A stretch of DNA of 64,000 bases, from contig NZ_LQXQ01000009.1 in NCBI RefSeq assembly GCF_003268395.1, positions 39,199 to 103,198 on the forward strand, given 5' to 3'. Below the pieces are notes generated by a model. It had not been told where the DNA came from, made no database searches, and worked only from the letters and a program-made list of their open reading frames with translations. The stretch's first letter is position 1; each line of letters begins with the position of its first letter. Positions 29,196-38,585 of this stretch are shown in pieces. Source of the stretch: Acinetobacter sp. CFCC 10889 (lineage in GTDB: Bacteria > Pseudomonadota > Gammaproteobacteria > Pseudomonadales > Moraxellaceae). A program made the translations under genes and the position numbers.

Positions 29196-29942
29196 ATGAA
29201 TGCATCTATAAAACCCATCAGTATGTGTCAGCAGGAATGGGAACTGCGTGTAAAACTGGCACATTGCTATCATTTAGTGGATTATTTTGGTTGGACTGAA
29301 ACCATTTTTAATCATATTTCAGCTCGTCTTGAGGGCGATGAAAATCATTATTTGGTCAATCCTTTTGGTCTAAATTATAGCGAAGTTACACCTGAAAATT
29401 TACTCAAAGTAGATTTAGATGGCAATAAAGTCGAGGCTTCTGAATACGATGCAAATCCAGCAGGTTTTGCTTTGCATAGTGCTGTACATGGTGCACGTCA
29501 TGATATTCGCTGTCTGATTCATACCCATACCACACCGATCAGTGCCATTGTGCAAAAGAAAAATGGATTTTCTTATGATAGCTTTTATGGTGCACAGCTT
29601 TATGGTCGAGTGGCTTATCATGCCTTTGAAGGTATTACTTTATTTGCTGAAGAAAAACAGCGCATGATCGAAAATTTAGCAGATAAACATATTTTGGTCT
29701 TGCGGAATCATGGCATTGCAGTTGGTGAAAATAGCATTGAAAAGGCTTTTTTCTTGCTTTGGACAGTACAACGTGCAGCAGAAATTCAATGCCAAGCGGG
29801 TGCATTGGGCGGGGAGGATTATCCATTAAGTGAAGAAGTAAAACATAAATGTACAGATCTAACCGCAATGTTGATTCGTGAAAGTGGTTTTGCGGTTAAA
29901 TTTTTTGATGCAATGGTACGTAAAATGCAGGAAACTTTATAA
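29196..29942 (+). CDS. Class II aldolase/adducin family protein
   Basis: The 248-residue protein has the zinc-binding His pattern of the family: IHTHTTP and VLRNHGIAVG. Members include fuculose-1-phosphate aldolase and decarboxylases acting on carbonyl acids. The precise reaction is unknown. It is the last gene of the transporter unit, 12 bases after the reductase-like gene, and ends before a strong hairpin (30103-30131). Confidence 0.8.
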   Translation: MNASIKPISMCQQEWELRVKLAHCYHLVDYFGWTETIFNHISARLEGDENHYLVNPFGLNYSEVTPENLLKVDLDGNKVEASEYDANPAGFALHSAVHGARHDIRCLIHTHTTPISAIVQKKNGFSYDSFYGAQLYGRVAYHAFEGITLFAEEKQRMIENLADKHILVLRNHGIAVGENSIEKAFFLLWTVQRAAEIQCQAGALGGEDYPLSEEVKHKCTDLTAMLIRESGFAVKFFDAMVRKMQETL

Positions 29943-30102
29943 TAATGATACAGCGATGCATTCACACAGCTTTTGTCGATGATAAAAGCCCTGAAAAATC
30001 GTAAGTTATTAGGTTTATGGTTAAAGATGCCCAATGCTATATTGCTTGCTAGATTTTCTAGGGTGTAATGGAATCGCTGTAAAAGTGGTTTAAAGTAAAT
30101 TT

Positions 30103-30131
30103 AAAATGGGTATTGTAACGATACCCATTTT
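30103..30131. terminator. Bidirectional terminator between the aldolase gene and the exported-protein gene
   Basis: 11-bp stem AAAATGGGTAT/ATACCCATTTT with a 7-base loop. The right arm ends in T4 and the left begins with A4, so it can serve both convergent transcripts. Confidence 0.8.
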
Positions 30132-30147
30132 CTATGACATAAAATAC

Positions 30148-30852
30148 TTATAATTCAAGATTACACTGTGTATAAACCCGATTTTCATTCAATGGGTCTG
30201 TATAAATCACCGTTAATGCACCATTTATGTCGAGCGGTTGTGACTTTGGATGGGCAATAAATGTCTTCTTGGCATATAGCGTTTTATTGTCTTGTTTTTG
30301 TGTTAAAGCATGTTGCAGCGAAAATACAGTGAAGAGTAATGGTGATTGCGCAAGATTCGTTTGATTTCGCGCTTGAATGATTAATTTTTTAAGTGATGCT
30401 TCATCTAATTTTAACATTTTAGCATCTTTACTGTGGTAAAAGTCATCGGCAATTTGATCAATATTGCCATTTTGTAGCGTGAGTAATGTTGCACTATAAC
30501 CTTCTGATACGGAAATTTTAACCATTTTAAAAGCAGAACTACTTTTCGGAACAAATTGATAGTAGGGTTCAGTATAGGCAGATTTTTTATTTTGCTGAAG
30601 GCTAAATTTATTTCTAAATTCAGTGCTTAATGGATAACTTTCTTTATTTTCCTGTTTTAAAGCTTGGAACTTTTGTTGATTTTCATGCAAATGATAGGCT
30701 GTTGTGGAAAATTCATTGTCCATTTGATCATAATATTTACACTGTAATGTATTTTTTAATTTAGAAGAAATTTCGGTATTTGCCCATGATGATGTACTCA
30801 TTAAACTGAATGATAAGATACATACAATAGAATTTAATGATTTAAAATGCAT
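30148..30852 (-). CDS. Exported protein of unknown function
   Basis: The 234-residue protein begins with a typical Sec signal peptide (MHFKSLNSIVCILSFSLMS) ending near SSWAN. The mature part is rich in Lys, Gln and Ser, with two cysteines far apart (QCKYYDQ and TQCNLEL) that could form a disulphide. I do not recognise a family. It lies alone between the transporter unit and the cat operon, convergent with the former. Confidence 0.65.
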   Translation of the reverse strand: MHFKSLNSIVCILSFSLMSTSSWANTEISSKLKNTLQCKYYDQMDNEFSTTAYHLHENQQKFQALKQENKESYPLSTEFRNKFSLQQNKKSAYTEPYYQFVPKSSSAFKMVKISVSEGYSATLLTLQNGNIDQIADDFYHSKDAKMLKLDEASLKKLIIQARNQTNLAQSPLLFTVFSLQHALTQKQDNKTLYAKKTFIAHPKSQPLDINGALTVIYTDPLNENRVYTQCNLEL

Positions 30853-30981
30853 AATTAATCCTCTATATTTTATGTGAATAGTATTTTTTTATTAGTGTTT
30901 TGTAAAATTTAAATTTATAAAAATATTTATTATTAAATATATTTTTATTTTGAATTGAATGCTTTTTGGATACAAAATAAA

Positions 30982-31009
30982 AAGATGTAATACCGAAATA
31001 TTACATCTT
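30982..31009 (-). terminator. Terminator of the cat operon
   Basis: 11-bp stem AAGATGTAATA/TATTACATCTT with a CCGAAA loop lies 18 bases past the catD stop codon. On the minus strand it is followed by a T-rich run. Confidence 0.75.
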
Positions 31010-31026
31010 AAAAAAGAGAAAATGGT

Positions 31027-31803
31027 TTAAGCAATAAAATTGCGTACAGCTTGGGTAAATTCGTCAGGGCATTCGATATTTGAAATATGTGATGCATTGA
31101 TTTCAAACAGTTGACTATTTGCAATGCGATCTACCATAAATTGACCATCAGTTACTGTGGTTACAGGGTCTTGCTGACCTGCAATCACCAAAACTGGCAC
31201 AGTAATATTCTTTAAGTCTTCACGTAAATCCGCTTTAGCCAAAGCTTCGCAACAACTTGCATAACCTTCTGCGCTGCCAGCTGCTAAGTCGTTACTTAAA
31301 GATTCTACAACTGCGGCTTGGCTTTGGATAAAGCGTTCTGTGAACCAACGTGTTGCAGCTGTTGCTGCGATTGGTTGCAGACCTTGTTCACGTACCAGTG
31401 CGGCACGATCATTCCATGCTTGTTCTTGACCAATTTTTGCTGCGGTATTGCACACGATCACACGATTAAAATGTGCAGCTTGATGAATAGCAAGCCATTG
31501 ACCTGTGAGCCCACCCATGGAAATACCACAGAAATTGGCTTTTTCAATATTTAAATGGTCAAGTAAATTGATAACATCTTGTCCTAATTGCTCAATTGAG
31601 TAAGGACCTTGTGGGGCAGAAGAAGCACCATGACCACGTGTATCATAGCAAATGACATAGAAATCATTTTGCAATGCATCAATTTGCGCTTGCCACATAC
31701 TGTATTTTGTTCCAAGCGAGTTAGAAAATACAATCGCAGGGTTATTCGCATCACCAAAAGTTTGGTAATTGATTTCGGCATCGTTGGATGTAAATTTTGG
31801 CAT
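31027..31803 (-). CDS. catD: 3-oxoadipate enol-lactonase
   Basis: The 258-residue alpha/beta hydrolase opens the beta-ketoadipate enol-lactone to beta-ketoadipate. It has the nucleophile elbow GISMGG, an Asp in IAGQQDPVT and a late His (NASHISNIE), the expected triad. It is the last gene of the cat operon. The Shine-Dalgarno lies in a GGGAGGGA repeat that follows the hairpin at 31821-31841. Length and sequence fit Acinetobacter CatD/PcaD. Confidence 0.93.
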   Translation of the reverse strand: MPKFTSNDAEINYQTFGDANNPAIVFSNSLGTKYSMWQAQIDALQNDFYVICYDTRGHGASSAPQGPYSIEQLGQDVINLLDHLNIEKANFCGISMGGLTGQWLAIHQAAHFNRVIVCNTAAKIGQEQAWNDRAALVREQGLQPIAATAATRWFTERFIQSQAAVVESLSNDLAAGSAEGYASCCEALAKADLREDLKNITVPVLVIAGQQDPVTTVTDGQFMVDRIANSQLFEINASHISNIECPDEFTQAVRNFIA

Positions 31804-31820
31804 GTATAAATCCCTCCCGA

Positions 31821-31841
31821 CCTCCCTTTATAAAAGGGAGG
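31821..31841. repeat. Hairpin repeat between catF and catD
   Basis: A 9-bp stem CCTCCCTTT/AAAGGGAGG with an ATA loop lies in the 53-bp gap between catF and catD. It belongs to the same CCCTCCC-rich repeats found at 33115-33195. On the minus strand it places a GGGAGG arm just before the real catD ribosome-binding site. Confidence 0.6.
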
Positions 31842-31856
31842 GGATTATTAATTGTT

Positions 31857-33062
31857 TTAAACTCGTTCAATAATCAAAGCGATGCCTTGACCGACACCGA
31901 TACACATTGAACATAGGGCATATTTGCCACCAATTGCTTCAAGTTGATTCAATGCTGTTGTGACTAAACGTGCGCCTGATGCACCCAGCGGATGACCAAT
32001 GGCAATCGCTCCACCGTTTGGATTCACGTGTGTTGCACCATCTTCTAAACCAAGATCGCGAGTGACTGCTAAAGCTTGTGCTGCAAAAGCTTCATTCAGT
32101 TCAATCACATCCATTTGCTCTAAACTTAGACCTGTTTGTGCAAGTAACTTTTTAATTGCAGGCGCAGGACCAAAGCCCATGATACGTGGTTCAACGCCTA
32201 CTGTTGTTGCACCAATAATTTTGGCACGAGCTTTTAAACCGTACTTTTCAATGGCTTCATCAGATGCAATCAATAATGCAGCTGCACCATCATTAATCCC
32301 TGAAGCATTGCCCGCGGTGATTGTTCCATCTGCTTTGACGACAGGTTTAAGTTTATTTAAACCTTCAATTGTGGTTGATGCACGTGGATGTTCATCGGTA
32401 TCCACCACAATCGCATCGCCTTTACGCTGTGGAATCGAGACAGGAATGATTTCTTTATCAAAGAAACCGTTAGCTTGTGCAGTCGCAGTACGTTGTTGGC
32501 TTGTTAAGGCAAATTTGTCTTGATCTGCACGGTTGATATTAAACTGTTCAGCCACATTTTCAGCCGTTTGTGGCATGGTTTCAACACCATACATTTCTTT
32601 CAGCTTTGGATTGATAAAACGCCAACCCATCGTGGTGTCTTCAAGTTTTTGGCTACGACCGTATGCACTGTCAGATTTACCCATCACCAATGGTGCACGG
32701 CTCATGCTTTCTACACCGCCTGCAATGATCAAATCGGCTTCACCTGCTTTGATTGCACGGGCTGCCATTGCCACAGCATCCAGCGATGAACCACATAAAC
32801 GGTTGACTGTGGTTGCAGGCACTTGATATGGCACACCTGCCAATAGTGCAGACATACGTCCGACATTACGGTTATCTTCGCCTGCTTGGTTGGCACAGCC
32901 GTAGATCACATCGTCGACTTTTTCCCAGTTCACAGATGGATTACGTTCAATTAAAGCTTTGATGGGTAATGCGCCCAAGTCATCGGCACGGACTGGTGCA
33001 AGACCGCCTGCATAGCGTCCGAATGGGGTACGGATGGCATCAATAATGTATGCGTTTTTCAT
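31857..33062 (-). CDS. catF: 3-oxoadipyl-CoA thiolase
   Basis: The 401-residue thiolase splits beta-ketoadipyl-CoA to succinyl-CoA and acetyl-CoA. It has the nucleophilic Cys in RLCGSSLDAV, the conserved HPLGASG and the second Cys in CSMCIGVGQG. Length matches CatF/PcaF. It sits between catJ and catD in the operon. Several long antisense open frames across it are shadows. Confidence 0.93.
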   Translation of the reverse strand: MKNAYIIDAIRTPFGRYAGGLAPVRADDLGALPIKALIERNPSVNWEKVDDVIYGCANQAGEDNRNVGRMSALLAGVPYQVPATTVNRLCGSSLDAVAMAARAIKAGEADLIIAGGVESMSRAPLVMGKSDSAYGRSQKLEDTTMGWRFINPKLKEMYGVETMPQTAENVAEQFNINRADQDKFALTSQQRTATAQANGFFDKEIIPVSIPQRKGDAIVVDTDEHPRASTTIEGLNKLKPVVKADGTITAGNASGINDGAAALLIASDEAIEKYGLKARAKIIGATTVGVEPRIMGFGPAPAIKKLLAQTGLSLEQMDVIELNEAFAAQALAVTRDLGLEDGATHVNPNGGAIAIGHPLGASGARLVTTALNQLEAIGGKYALCSMCIGVGQGIALIIERV

Positions 33063-33114
33063 GTTCTATCTTCCAAAATCTTTGAATCCCTCCCTTGCGA
33101 AGCAGTGCTTCTCA

Positions 33115-33195
33115 CCCTTTGAAAAGGGAGGAGTTCCCCTCTTTTTCAAAGAGGGGTTAGGGGAGATTTATGCTTTGAAGTTCTCCTCTCAAAAA
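33115..33195. repeat. Cluster of hairpin repeats between catJ and catF
   Basis: Successive inverted repeats lie in the 147-bp gap: CCCTTT-GA-AAAGGG (33115-33128), CCCCTCTTT/AAAGAGGGG (33136-33156) and a third CTCCT/AGGAGG pair (around 33183-33195). The GGTTAGGGGAGA word (33155-33166) recurs in reverse at the window end (63947-63960), so these look like a dispersed intergenic repeat family. Confidence 0.55.
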
Positions 33196-33209
33196 GGAGG
33201 GACTTTTAA

Positions 33210-33860
33210 TTAAACCGTTGCATCAATTAACTTAGCACCTGTCATCGACTGCAATTCGTCAAAGCTTAAACCATCGACTTTCTCAATGACTTTCATGCCT
33301 TCCGCAGTCACATCAATCACGCAAAGGTCTGTATAAATACGGTCTACACATTTCAAACCTGTCGCAGGATAAGACAGTTCTGCGACGATTTTCGGTTCGC
33401 CTTTTTTGGTCACATGGTCGGTGGTAATGAAAACTTTTTTCGCACCTACAGCTAAATCCATCGCGCCACCGACAGCAGGAATGGCATCAGGGGCACCTGT
33501 ATGCCAATTCGCCAAATCGCCATTTTCAGCAATTTGGAATGCACCCAAAACAGCAATATCTAAATGACCACCACGCATCATGGCGAATGAATCACCATGA
33601 TGGAAAAAGCAACCACCCGTCAGCATGGTAACGAATTCTTTACCTGCATTGATCAATTCAGGGTCTTCTTGTCCTGCTTCAGGTGGTGGACCAAAAGCCA
33701 GTAAACCATTTTCAGAATGTAGAAATACGTCTTTGTCTGATGGGAGATAATTCGAAATCTTGGTCGGTAAACCAATCCCTAAGTTTACATAAGCTCCATC
33801 TGGAATATCTTGTGCCACACGTTCAGCAATTTGATCACGGCTTAATTTGCTATAACTCAT
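33210..33860 (-). CDS. catJ: 3-oxoadipate CoA-transferase subunit B
   Basis: The 216-residue subunit moves CoA from succinyl-CoA to beta-ketoadipate together with CatI. It has the family's catalytic Glu motif (SENGLLAFGP) and ends in SMTGAKLIDA, as in CatJ/PcaJ. It follows catI by 20 bases and is followed by a spacer holding several hairpins. Confidence 0.93.
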   Translation of the reverse strand: MSYSKLSRDQIAERVAQDIPDGAYVNLGIGLPTKISNYLPSDKDVFLHSENGLLAFGPPPEAGQEDPELINAGKEFVTMLTGGCFFHHGDSFAMMRGGHLDIAVLGAFQIAENGDLANWHTGAPDAIPAVGGAMDLAVGAKKVFITTDHVTKKGEPKIVAELSYPATGLKCVDRIYTDLCVIDVTAEGMKVIEKVDGLSFDELQSMTGAKLIDATV

Positions 33861-33880
33861 TTTATTTTCTCCGTATCCAA

Positions 33881-34564
33881 TTACTGTGCATTATTGTCAG
33901 TAGAACCGACAGCAACAACGTGTTGAACGAAAATTCCAGCAGTAACGATATGTTCAGGATCAAGCGCACCAAGTTCAACCACTTCCGAAACTTGTGCAAT
34001 CGTCACATCGGCTGCCATTGCCATGATTGGTCCAAAGTTACGTGCAGACTTACGGTAAACGAGGTTACCCCAACGATCGCCTTGATGGGCTTTGATTAAC
34101 GCAAAATCAGCTTTGATTGGATTTTCTAAAACAAAGTCTTTGCCTTCGTAATTTAAGGTCGGCTTGCCTTCAGCAAGCATTGTCCCAAAACCGGTCGGGG
34201 TGTAGATTGGTCCTAAGCCCATGCCCGCAGCTTGGATACGGCAAGCTAAGTTGCCTTGTGGAACAAGTTCGAGTTCGATTTTTCCCGCACGGTACAATTC
34301 ATCAAAAATATAAGAATCAGACTGGCGTGGGAATGAACAAATAATTTTACGGACTGCACCTGATTTTAAAAGTTTGGCTAAACCGTAATCGCCATTGCCT
34401 GCGTTATTATTGATAATAACAAGGTCTTTCACACCGAGTTCGATCAAGCCATCAATCAGTTCAGCGGGTTGTCCTGCTGTGCCAAATCCACCAATCATGA
34501 TGGTTGCACCATCTTTGATTTGGGAAAGTGCTTCTTTCAGTGAAGCTGAGCTTTTATCAATCAT
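33881..34564 (-). CDS. catI: 3-oxoadipate CoA-transferase subunit A
   Basis: The 227-residue alpha subunit has the glycine-rich motif IMIGGFGTAGQP near the N-terminus and NNNAGNGDYG, as in CatI/PcaI. The start at 34564 (MIDKSSASLKEALS) has AAGG about 9 bases upstream. A longer reading to 34642 adds an AT-rich leader and is rejected. It acts with catJ. Confidence 0.92.
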   Translation of the reverse strand: MIDKSSASLKEALSQIKDGATIMIGGFGTAGQPAELIDGLIELGVKDLVIINNNAGNGDYGLAKLLKSGAVRKIICSFPRQSDSYIFDELYRAGKIELELVPQGNLACRIQAAGMGLGPIYTPTGFGTMLAEGKPTLNYEGKDFVLENPIKADFALIKAHQGDRWGNLVYRKSARNFGPIMAMAADVTIAQVSEVVELGALDPEHIVTAGIFVQHVVAVGSTDNNAQ

Positions 34565-34699
34565 GTGATTAACCTTGTCTACATTTTCATAAATTGCTAT
34601 GCATAAGTATTTATTCACGATTTGATCAAAATACTTATGCATAAAAAATTATGTGAAGCAAAACTGTGAGATGAAGGGTTCATCTCACAGTGATTTTAA

Positions 34700-35620
34700 T
34701 TATGCACTTGCACGACGACGGTCAACTTCAGTTGTTGGCGCAGCATCTTTTTCTTTCACAAGTTCAACATTAAATGTAATGTGTTTGAATGGTTTATCTA
34801 CACCACGACGTGCGATTTCAGCAGCATCATTGACATCTTCAGCAACTGCAACTAGACCATCACGTGTTGCGAATGCAAAGTCATCCCAAAGGTATTTGTC
34901 ACCTTCAATATTAAATTGAGTTGTAAGTTTGCGGTAACCTGGTGCAGACACAAAGTAATGTACGTGAGAAGGGCGGTTACCATGACGACCTAATTTATCA
35001 AGGACAAATTGTGTTGTACCTTCAGGTGGGCAACCATAGCCAACAGGCATCGTAGTTTGCGCAACATATTGACCATTAGCATCAGATAGAATAGTACGGC
35101 GAAGGTTAAAATCAGATTGTGATTTATCAAAGAATGAATAGTTACCTAAGCTGTTGGCATGCCAAACTTCAACTTTAGCACCTTCAATTTTATTGCCTTC
35201 AGTATCCGTTACAGTCCCTTCAATAAATAAAGTATCGATTTTGTCTGATTCAGTGCCATCATCCATACGTGCAAAGCCAACAGACTCAGGTGCACCTGCA
35301 ACATAGAGTGGACCTTCAATCGTACGTGGAGTACCACCCGTGATGCCTGCTTTGGCATCCGCTTCATCTGCACGTAAGTCTAAATAATGCTCTAAACCTA
35401 AACCTGCTGCCAATAAACCAAGCTCGTTCGCTTGACCTGCGTCAGTAAAATATTCCAAACCTTTCCAAAGCTCAGTTTGGGAAATATCTAAATCTTCAAT
35501 GGCTTGAAAAAGATCACCCAATAAACGTACAACGATTTGTTGAACACGTGCATCAACTGGACCTGTTGCTGTGTCTACGTTCATTTTTTTGACTAATTGA
35601 TCAATCTCTTGACGGTTCAT
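34700..35620 (-). CDS. catA: Catechol 1,2-dioxygenase
   Basis: The 306-residue intradiol dioxygenase cleaves catechol to cis,cis-muconate using non-haem Fe(III). Likely iron ligands are Tyr161, Tyr195, His219 and His221 (in RPSHVHYF). The N-terminal helical linker used for dimerisation is present. AAGGAGAA precedes the ATG. It lies between catC and catI. In A. baylyi ADP1 catA lies outside the main cat cluster. Confidence 0.95.
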   Translation of the reverse strand: MNRQEIDQLVKKMNVDTATGPVDARVQQIVVRLLGDLFQAIEDLDISQTELWKGLEYFTDAGQANELGLLAAGLGLEHYLDLRADEADAKAGITGGTPRTIEGPLYVAGAPESVGFARMDDGTESDKIDTLFIEGTVTDTEGNKIEGAKVEVWHANSLGNYSFFDKSQSDFNLRRTILSDANGQYVAQTTMPVGYGCPPEGTTQFVLDKLGRHGNRPSHVHYFVSAPGYRKLTTQFNIEGDKYLWDDFAFATRDGLVAVAEDVNDAAEIARRGVDKPFKHITFNVELVKEKDAAPTTEVDRRRASA

Positions 35621-35745
35621 ACGAATTCTCCTTAAGTATGAAAAGGTCTGTGGGGCTGTGCTTGCTAAATCATTTTGGCGCGCTTCCTTGCCCCAACACT
35701 CCTTGTTTTATTGCTATAACATTAATATAAATTAGGAACTAAAAA

Positions 35746-36036
35746 TCAACTGTCATCTTCACGAACAGAAGACGGATGACGGTTTAAAGCAACCACTTGA
35801 ATGTCCATATATGGATATAAAGGCAGCCCTTGCAAAATGTTGTGTAACTCTTCATTACTCTCTACATCAAAAATACTGATGTTTGAATATTGACCTGTGA
35901 TGCGCCAAATATGACGCCATTTCCCTTGTCGTTGCAAATCTTGAGAATATGCTTTTTCAACGGCTTTAATTTCATTGGCTTTTTCAGTTGGCATATCGAG
36001 TGGGATATGAACGTCCATTTTTACTTGGAAAAGCAT
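35746..36036 (-). CDS. catC: Muconolactone delta-isomerase
   Basis: The 96-residue enzyme moves the double bond of muconolactone to give the enol-lactone. MLFQVKMDVHIPLDMP and KWRHIWRITGQYSNISIFDVES are typical of CatC. It starts just after the restored catB stop (36051), 14 bases away, with GGAGCC upstream. Confidence 0.95.
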   Translation of the reverse strand: MLFQVKMDVHIPLDMPTEKANEIKAVEKAYSQDLQRQGKWRHIWRITGQYSNISIFDVESNEELHNILQGLPLYPYMDIQVVALNRHPSSVREDDS

Positions 36037-36103
36037 GACGGCTCCTTCAATTATTGACGACGTAGGTTGTCGATTTTGTCTTCATCCAATTCAATACCTA
36101 AGC

Positions 36104-37159
36104 CTAAACCTGTTGGGATTTTGAGCTCAAATTTTCATATTGAAGAGGTGTTTTTAAAATTTGTTCAGTCAGTAACAATGGACCAAATAGCTCAGTGCCA
36201 TACGCTAAGTTACTGAATGTTGAAAATACATGTGCCGATGCAACTGTTCCGACTGGACCTTCAAGCATGGTGCCACCGTAGAGGTCGATTCCTGCAAGAT
36301 TGGCGATTTTTCCAACTTCACATGCTTCCGTAAGACCCGCAGACTGTGCGACTTTTACCGCAAAAACAGATGCTGCATTGCGTTTAGCAAGTTCATAAGC
36401 ACTTTGTGGACCCATAAGCGATTCATCTGCCATGATGGCAATATCAAACTTACGAGTAAGACGTTCCATCGCATCAATATTATGAATTGCACACGGCTGT
36501 TCGATCAGATCAATACCACCATCTTGTAGCATTTGAATGCCTTTGATCGCAGTCAGTTCAGACCAAGCACGGTTGACATCAACACGAATCGAAATGTCAT
36601 CGCCCAAAGCTTTTTTAATCGCCAAGACATGTTCAACATCTTGCTCTACAGGGCGAGAACCGATTTTCAGCTTAAAAACATTGTGACGTTTAGCAGCAAT
36701 CATTTTTTGTGCTTCAGCAATGTCTTTTTCGGTATTGCCAGAAGCGAGTACCCATAGCACAGAAATACTGTCACGGACACGACCACCTAAAACTTCACTT
36801 AAAGGCAGACCTAAACGTTGTGCTTGAATGTCTAATAAAGCGGTTTGAATTGCACATTTCGCAAAACGATTGCCGTTGATATTACGGTTAATCACTTGCA
36901 TGGTTTGTGCAACATTTAAACCTGCTAAAGTTTTTAATAATGGTGCAAAATAGGTTTCAATATTGGTTTTAGCACTTTCAGGGCTTTCTTCACCATAGCC
37001 TAAACCGCCAATTGTGGTGGCTTCACCCCAACCCACAAAGCCGTCATCTGTGCTGACTTTCACCAATACCAAGGTTTGTGTTTGCATTGTTGCAACCGCC
37101 ATCTTGTGTGGACGGATGGTTGGGATCTCAACAAGCAATGTTTCTATAGATGTATACAT
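36104..37159 (-). CDS. catB: Muconate cycloisomerase, frameshifted at the C-terminus
   Basis: CatB turns cis,cis-muconate into muconolactone. It is an enolase-superfamily enzyme with the catalytic Lys pair in FKLKIGSR, metal ligands in IRVDVNRAW and ADESLMGP, and the GGTMLEGPVG loop. The frame as written ends at 36104 after QYENLSSKSQQV. Adding one base to the AAA at 36129-36131 (plus strand) restores QYENFELKIPTGLGLGIELDEDKI and a stop at 36051, giving 369 residues, the size of CatB. The active-site residues are before the break. The missing tail packs against the barrel, so function may be reduced. Confidence 0.9.
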   Translation of the reverse strand: MYTSIETLLVEIPTIRPHKMAVATMQTQTLVLVKVSTDDGFVGWGEATTIGGLGYGEESPESAKTNIETYFAPLLKTLAGLNVAQTMQVINRNINGNRFAKCAIQTALLDIQAQRLGLPLSEVLGGRVRDSISVLWVLASGNTEKDIAEAQKMIAAKRHNVFKLKIGSRPVEQDVEHVLAIKKALGDDISIRVDVNRAWSELTAIKGIQMLQDGGIDLIEQPCAIHNIDAMERLTRKFDIAIMADESLMGPQSAYELAKRNAASVFAVKVAQSAGLTEACEVGKIANLAGIDLYGGTMLEGPVGTVASAHVFSTFSNLAYGTELFGPLLLTEQILKTPLQYENLSSKSQQV

Positions 37160-37231
37160 TGCAAATAATTCTTTAAGTGTTCAACTGTTTATATACCCTA
37201 AATTAATGTAATATCTTAAACTAGAGCCAGA

Positions 37232-37259
37232 TTGGTATTTTTAGATACTTAAAAGGTAT
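37232..37259. promoter_or_regulatory. CatM/BenM-type operator in the catB-catM gap
   Basis: ATAC-TTAAAAG-GTAT (37245-37259) matches exactly the ATAC-N7-GTAT consensus known for BenM and CatM. Just upstream, GTAT (from about 37235) forms a GTAT-N6-ATAC palindrome with its first half. It lies 20 bases before the catM ATG and about 86 before the catB ATG, a fit for muconate-dependent activation of catB and autorepression of catM. Confidence 0.8.
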
Positions 37260-37263
37260 ATAA

Positions 37264-38196
<933 letters not shown>

Positions 38197-38223
38197 AAAA
38201 CGTATTTTTAATCTTTCATAATA

Positions 38224-38466
38224 GACCTCTTGCGAAAATTATTTTCGGCGAGATCTGAATCAATATTGAATGTTCCCTCTCGTTTCAGGATGAGAAACAT
38301 CGTTTCGCAAGAGGGAGAGGTTTTCTATTTAAAAGCCCCTCATCCTCTTGCGGAGTTACCTCCTCATCCCTGAGCCATATATGGCGCAAGAGAAGGAACT
38401 CCTGATATGCTTTTAAATATGTTCTAAGTCTAAAATTTAAACATTTTCAGACTTACGCAAGAGGCC
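38224..38466. mobile_element. MITE-like element with terminal inverted repeats
   Basis: The ends are GACCTCTTGCG and CGCAAGAGGCC, an imperfect inverted repeat (10 of 11). They are flanked on both sides by TA, consistent with a 2-bp target duplication. The 243-bp body has no coding potential. It contains internal short repeats such as CGCAAGAGGG and CCCTGAGCCATATATGG. No transposase gene lies in the window, so it would be mobilised in trans. The family cannot be named from sequence alone. Confidence 0.55.
38368..38391 (+). repeat. Dispersed repeat copy 1
   Basis: A 24-base word beginning CCCTGAGCCATATATGG, containing the palindrome CCATATATGG, is repeated identically at 63959-63982. Here it lies within the MITE-like element. 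Confidence 0.65.
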
Positions 38467-38585
38467 TAATGATTTAATTTAGCGTGGGATTTTATTTTTA
38501 TTCAGATTTAATTTTATTTTAAATTGAAAATTCCATTTATTTTTGTATTATTAAGGATGAAACTTTGCTTATCAAGGAACAGAAC

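Larger units (their letters stand above)
38197..38585. other. Intergenic region occupied by a MITE-like element
   Basis: Besides the element at 38224-38466, the remaining sequence is AT-rich. No gene is supported. Confidence 0.6.

Noticed and set aside
31999..32523. 174-codon open frame on the plus strand within catF
   Set aside because: It is antisense to the well-supported thiolase gene; such shadow frames are common in this strand.
34565..34642. Longer catI start at 34642
   Set aside because: Leader is unlike the family and the Shine-Dalgarno favours 34564.
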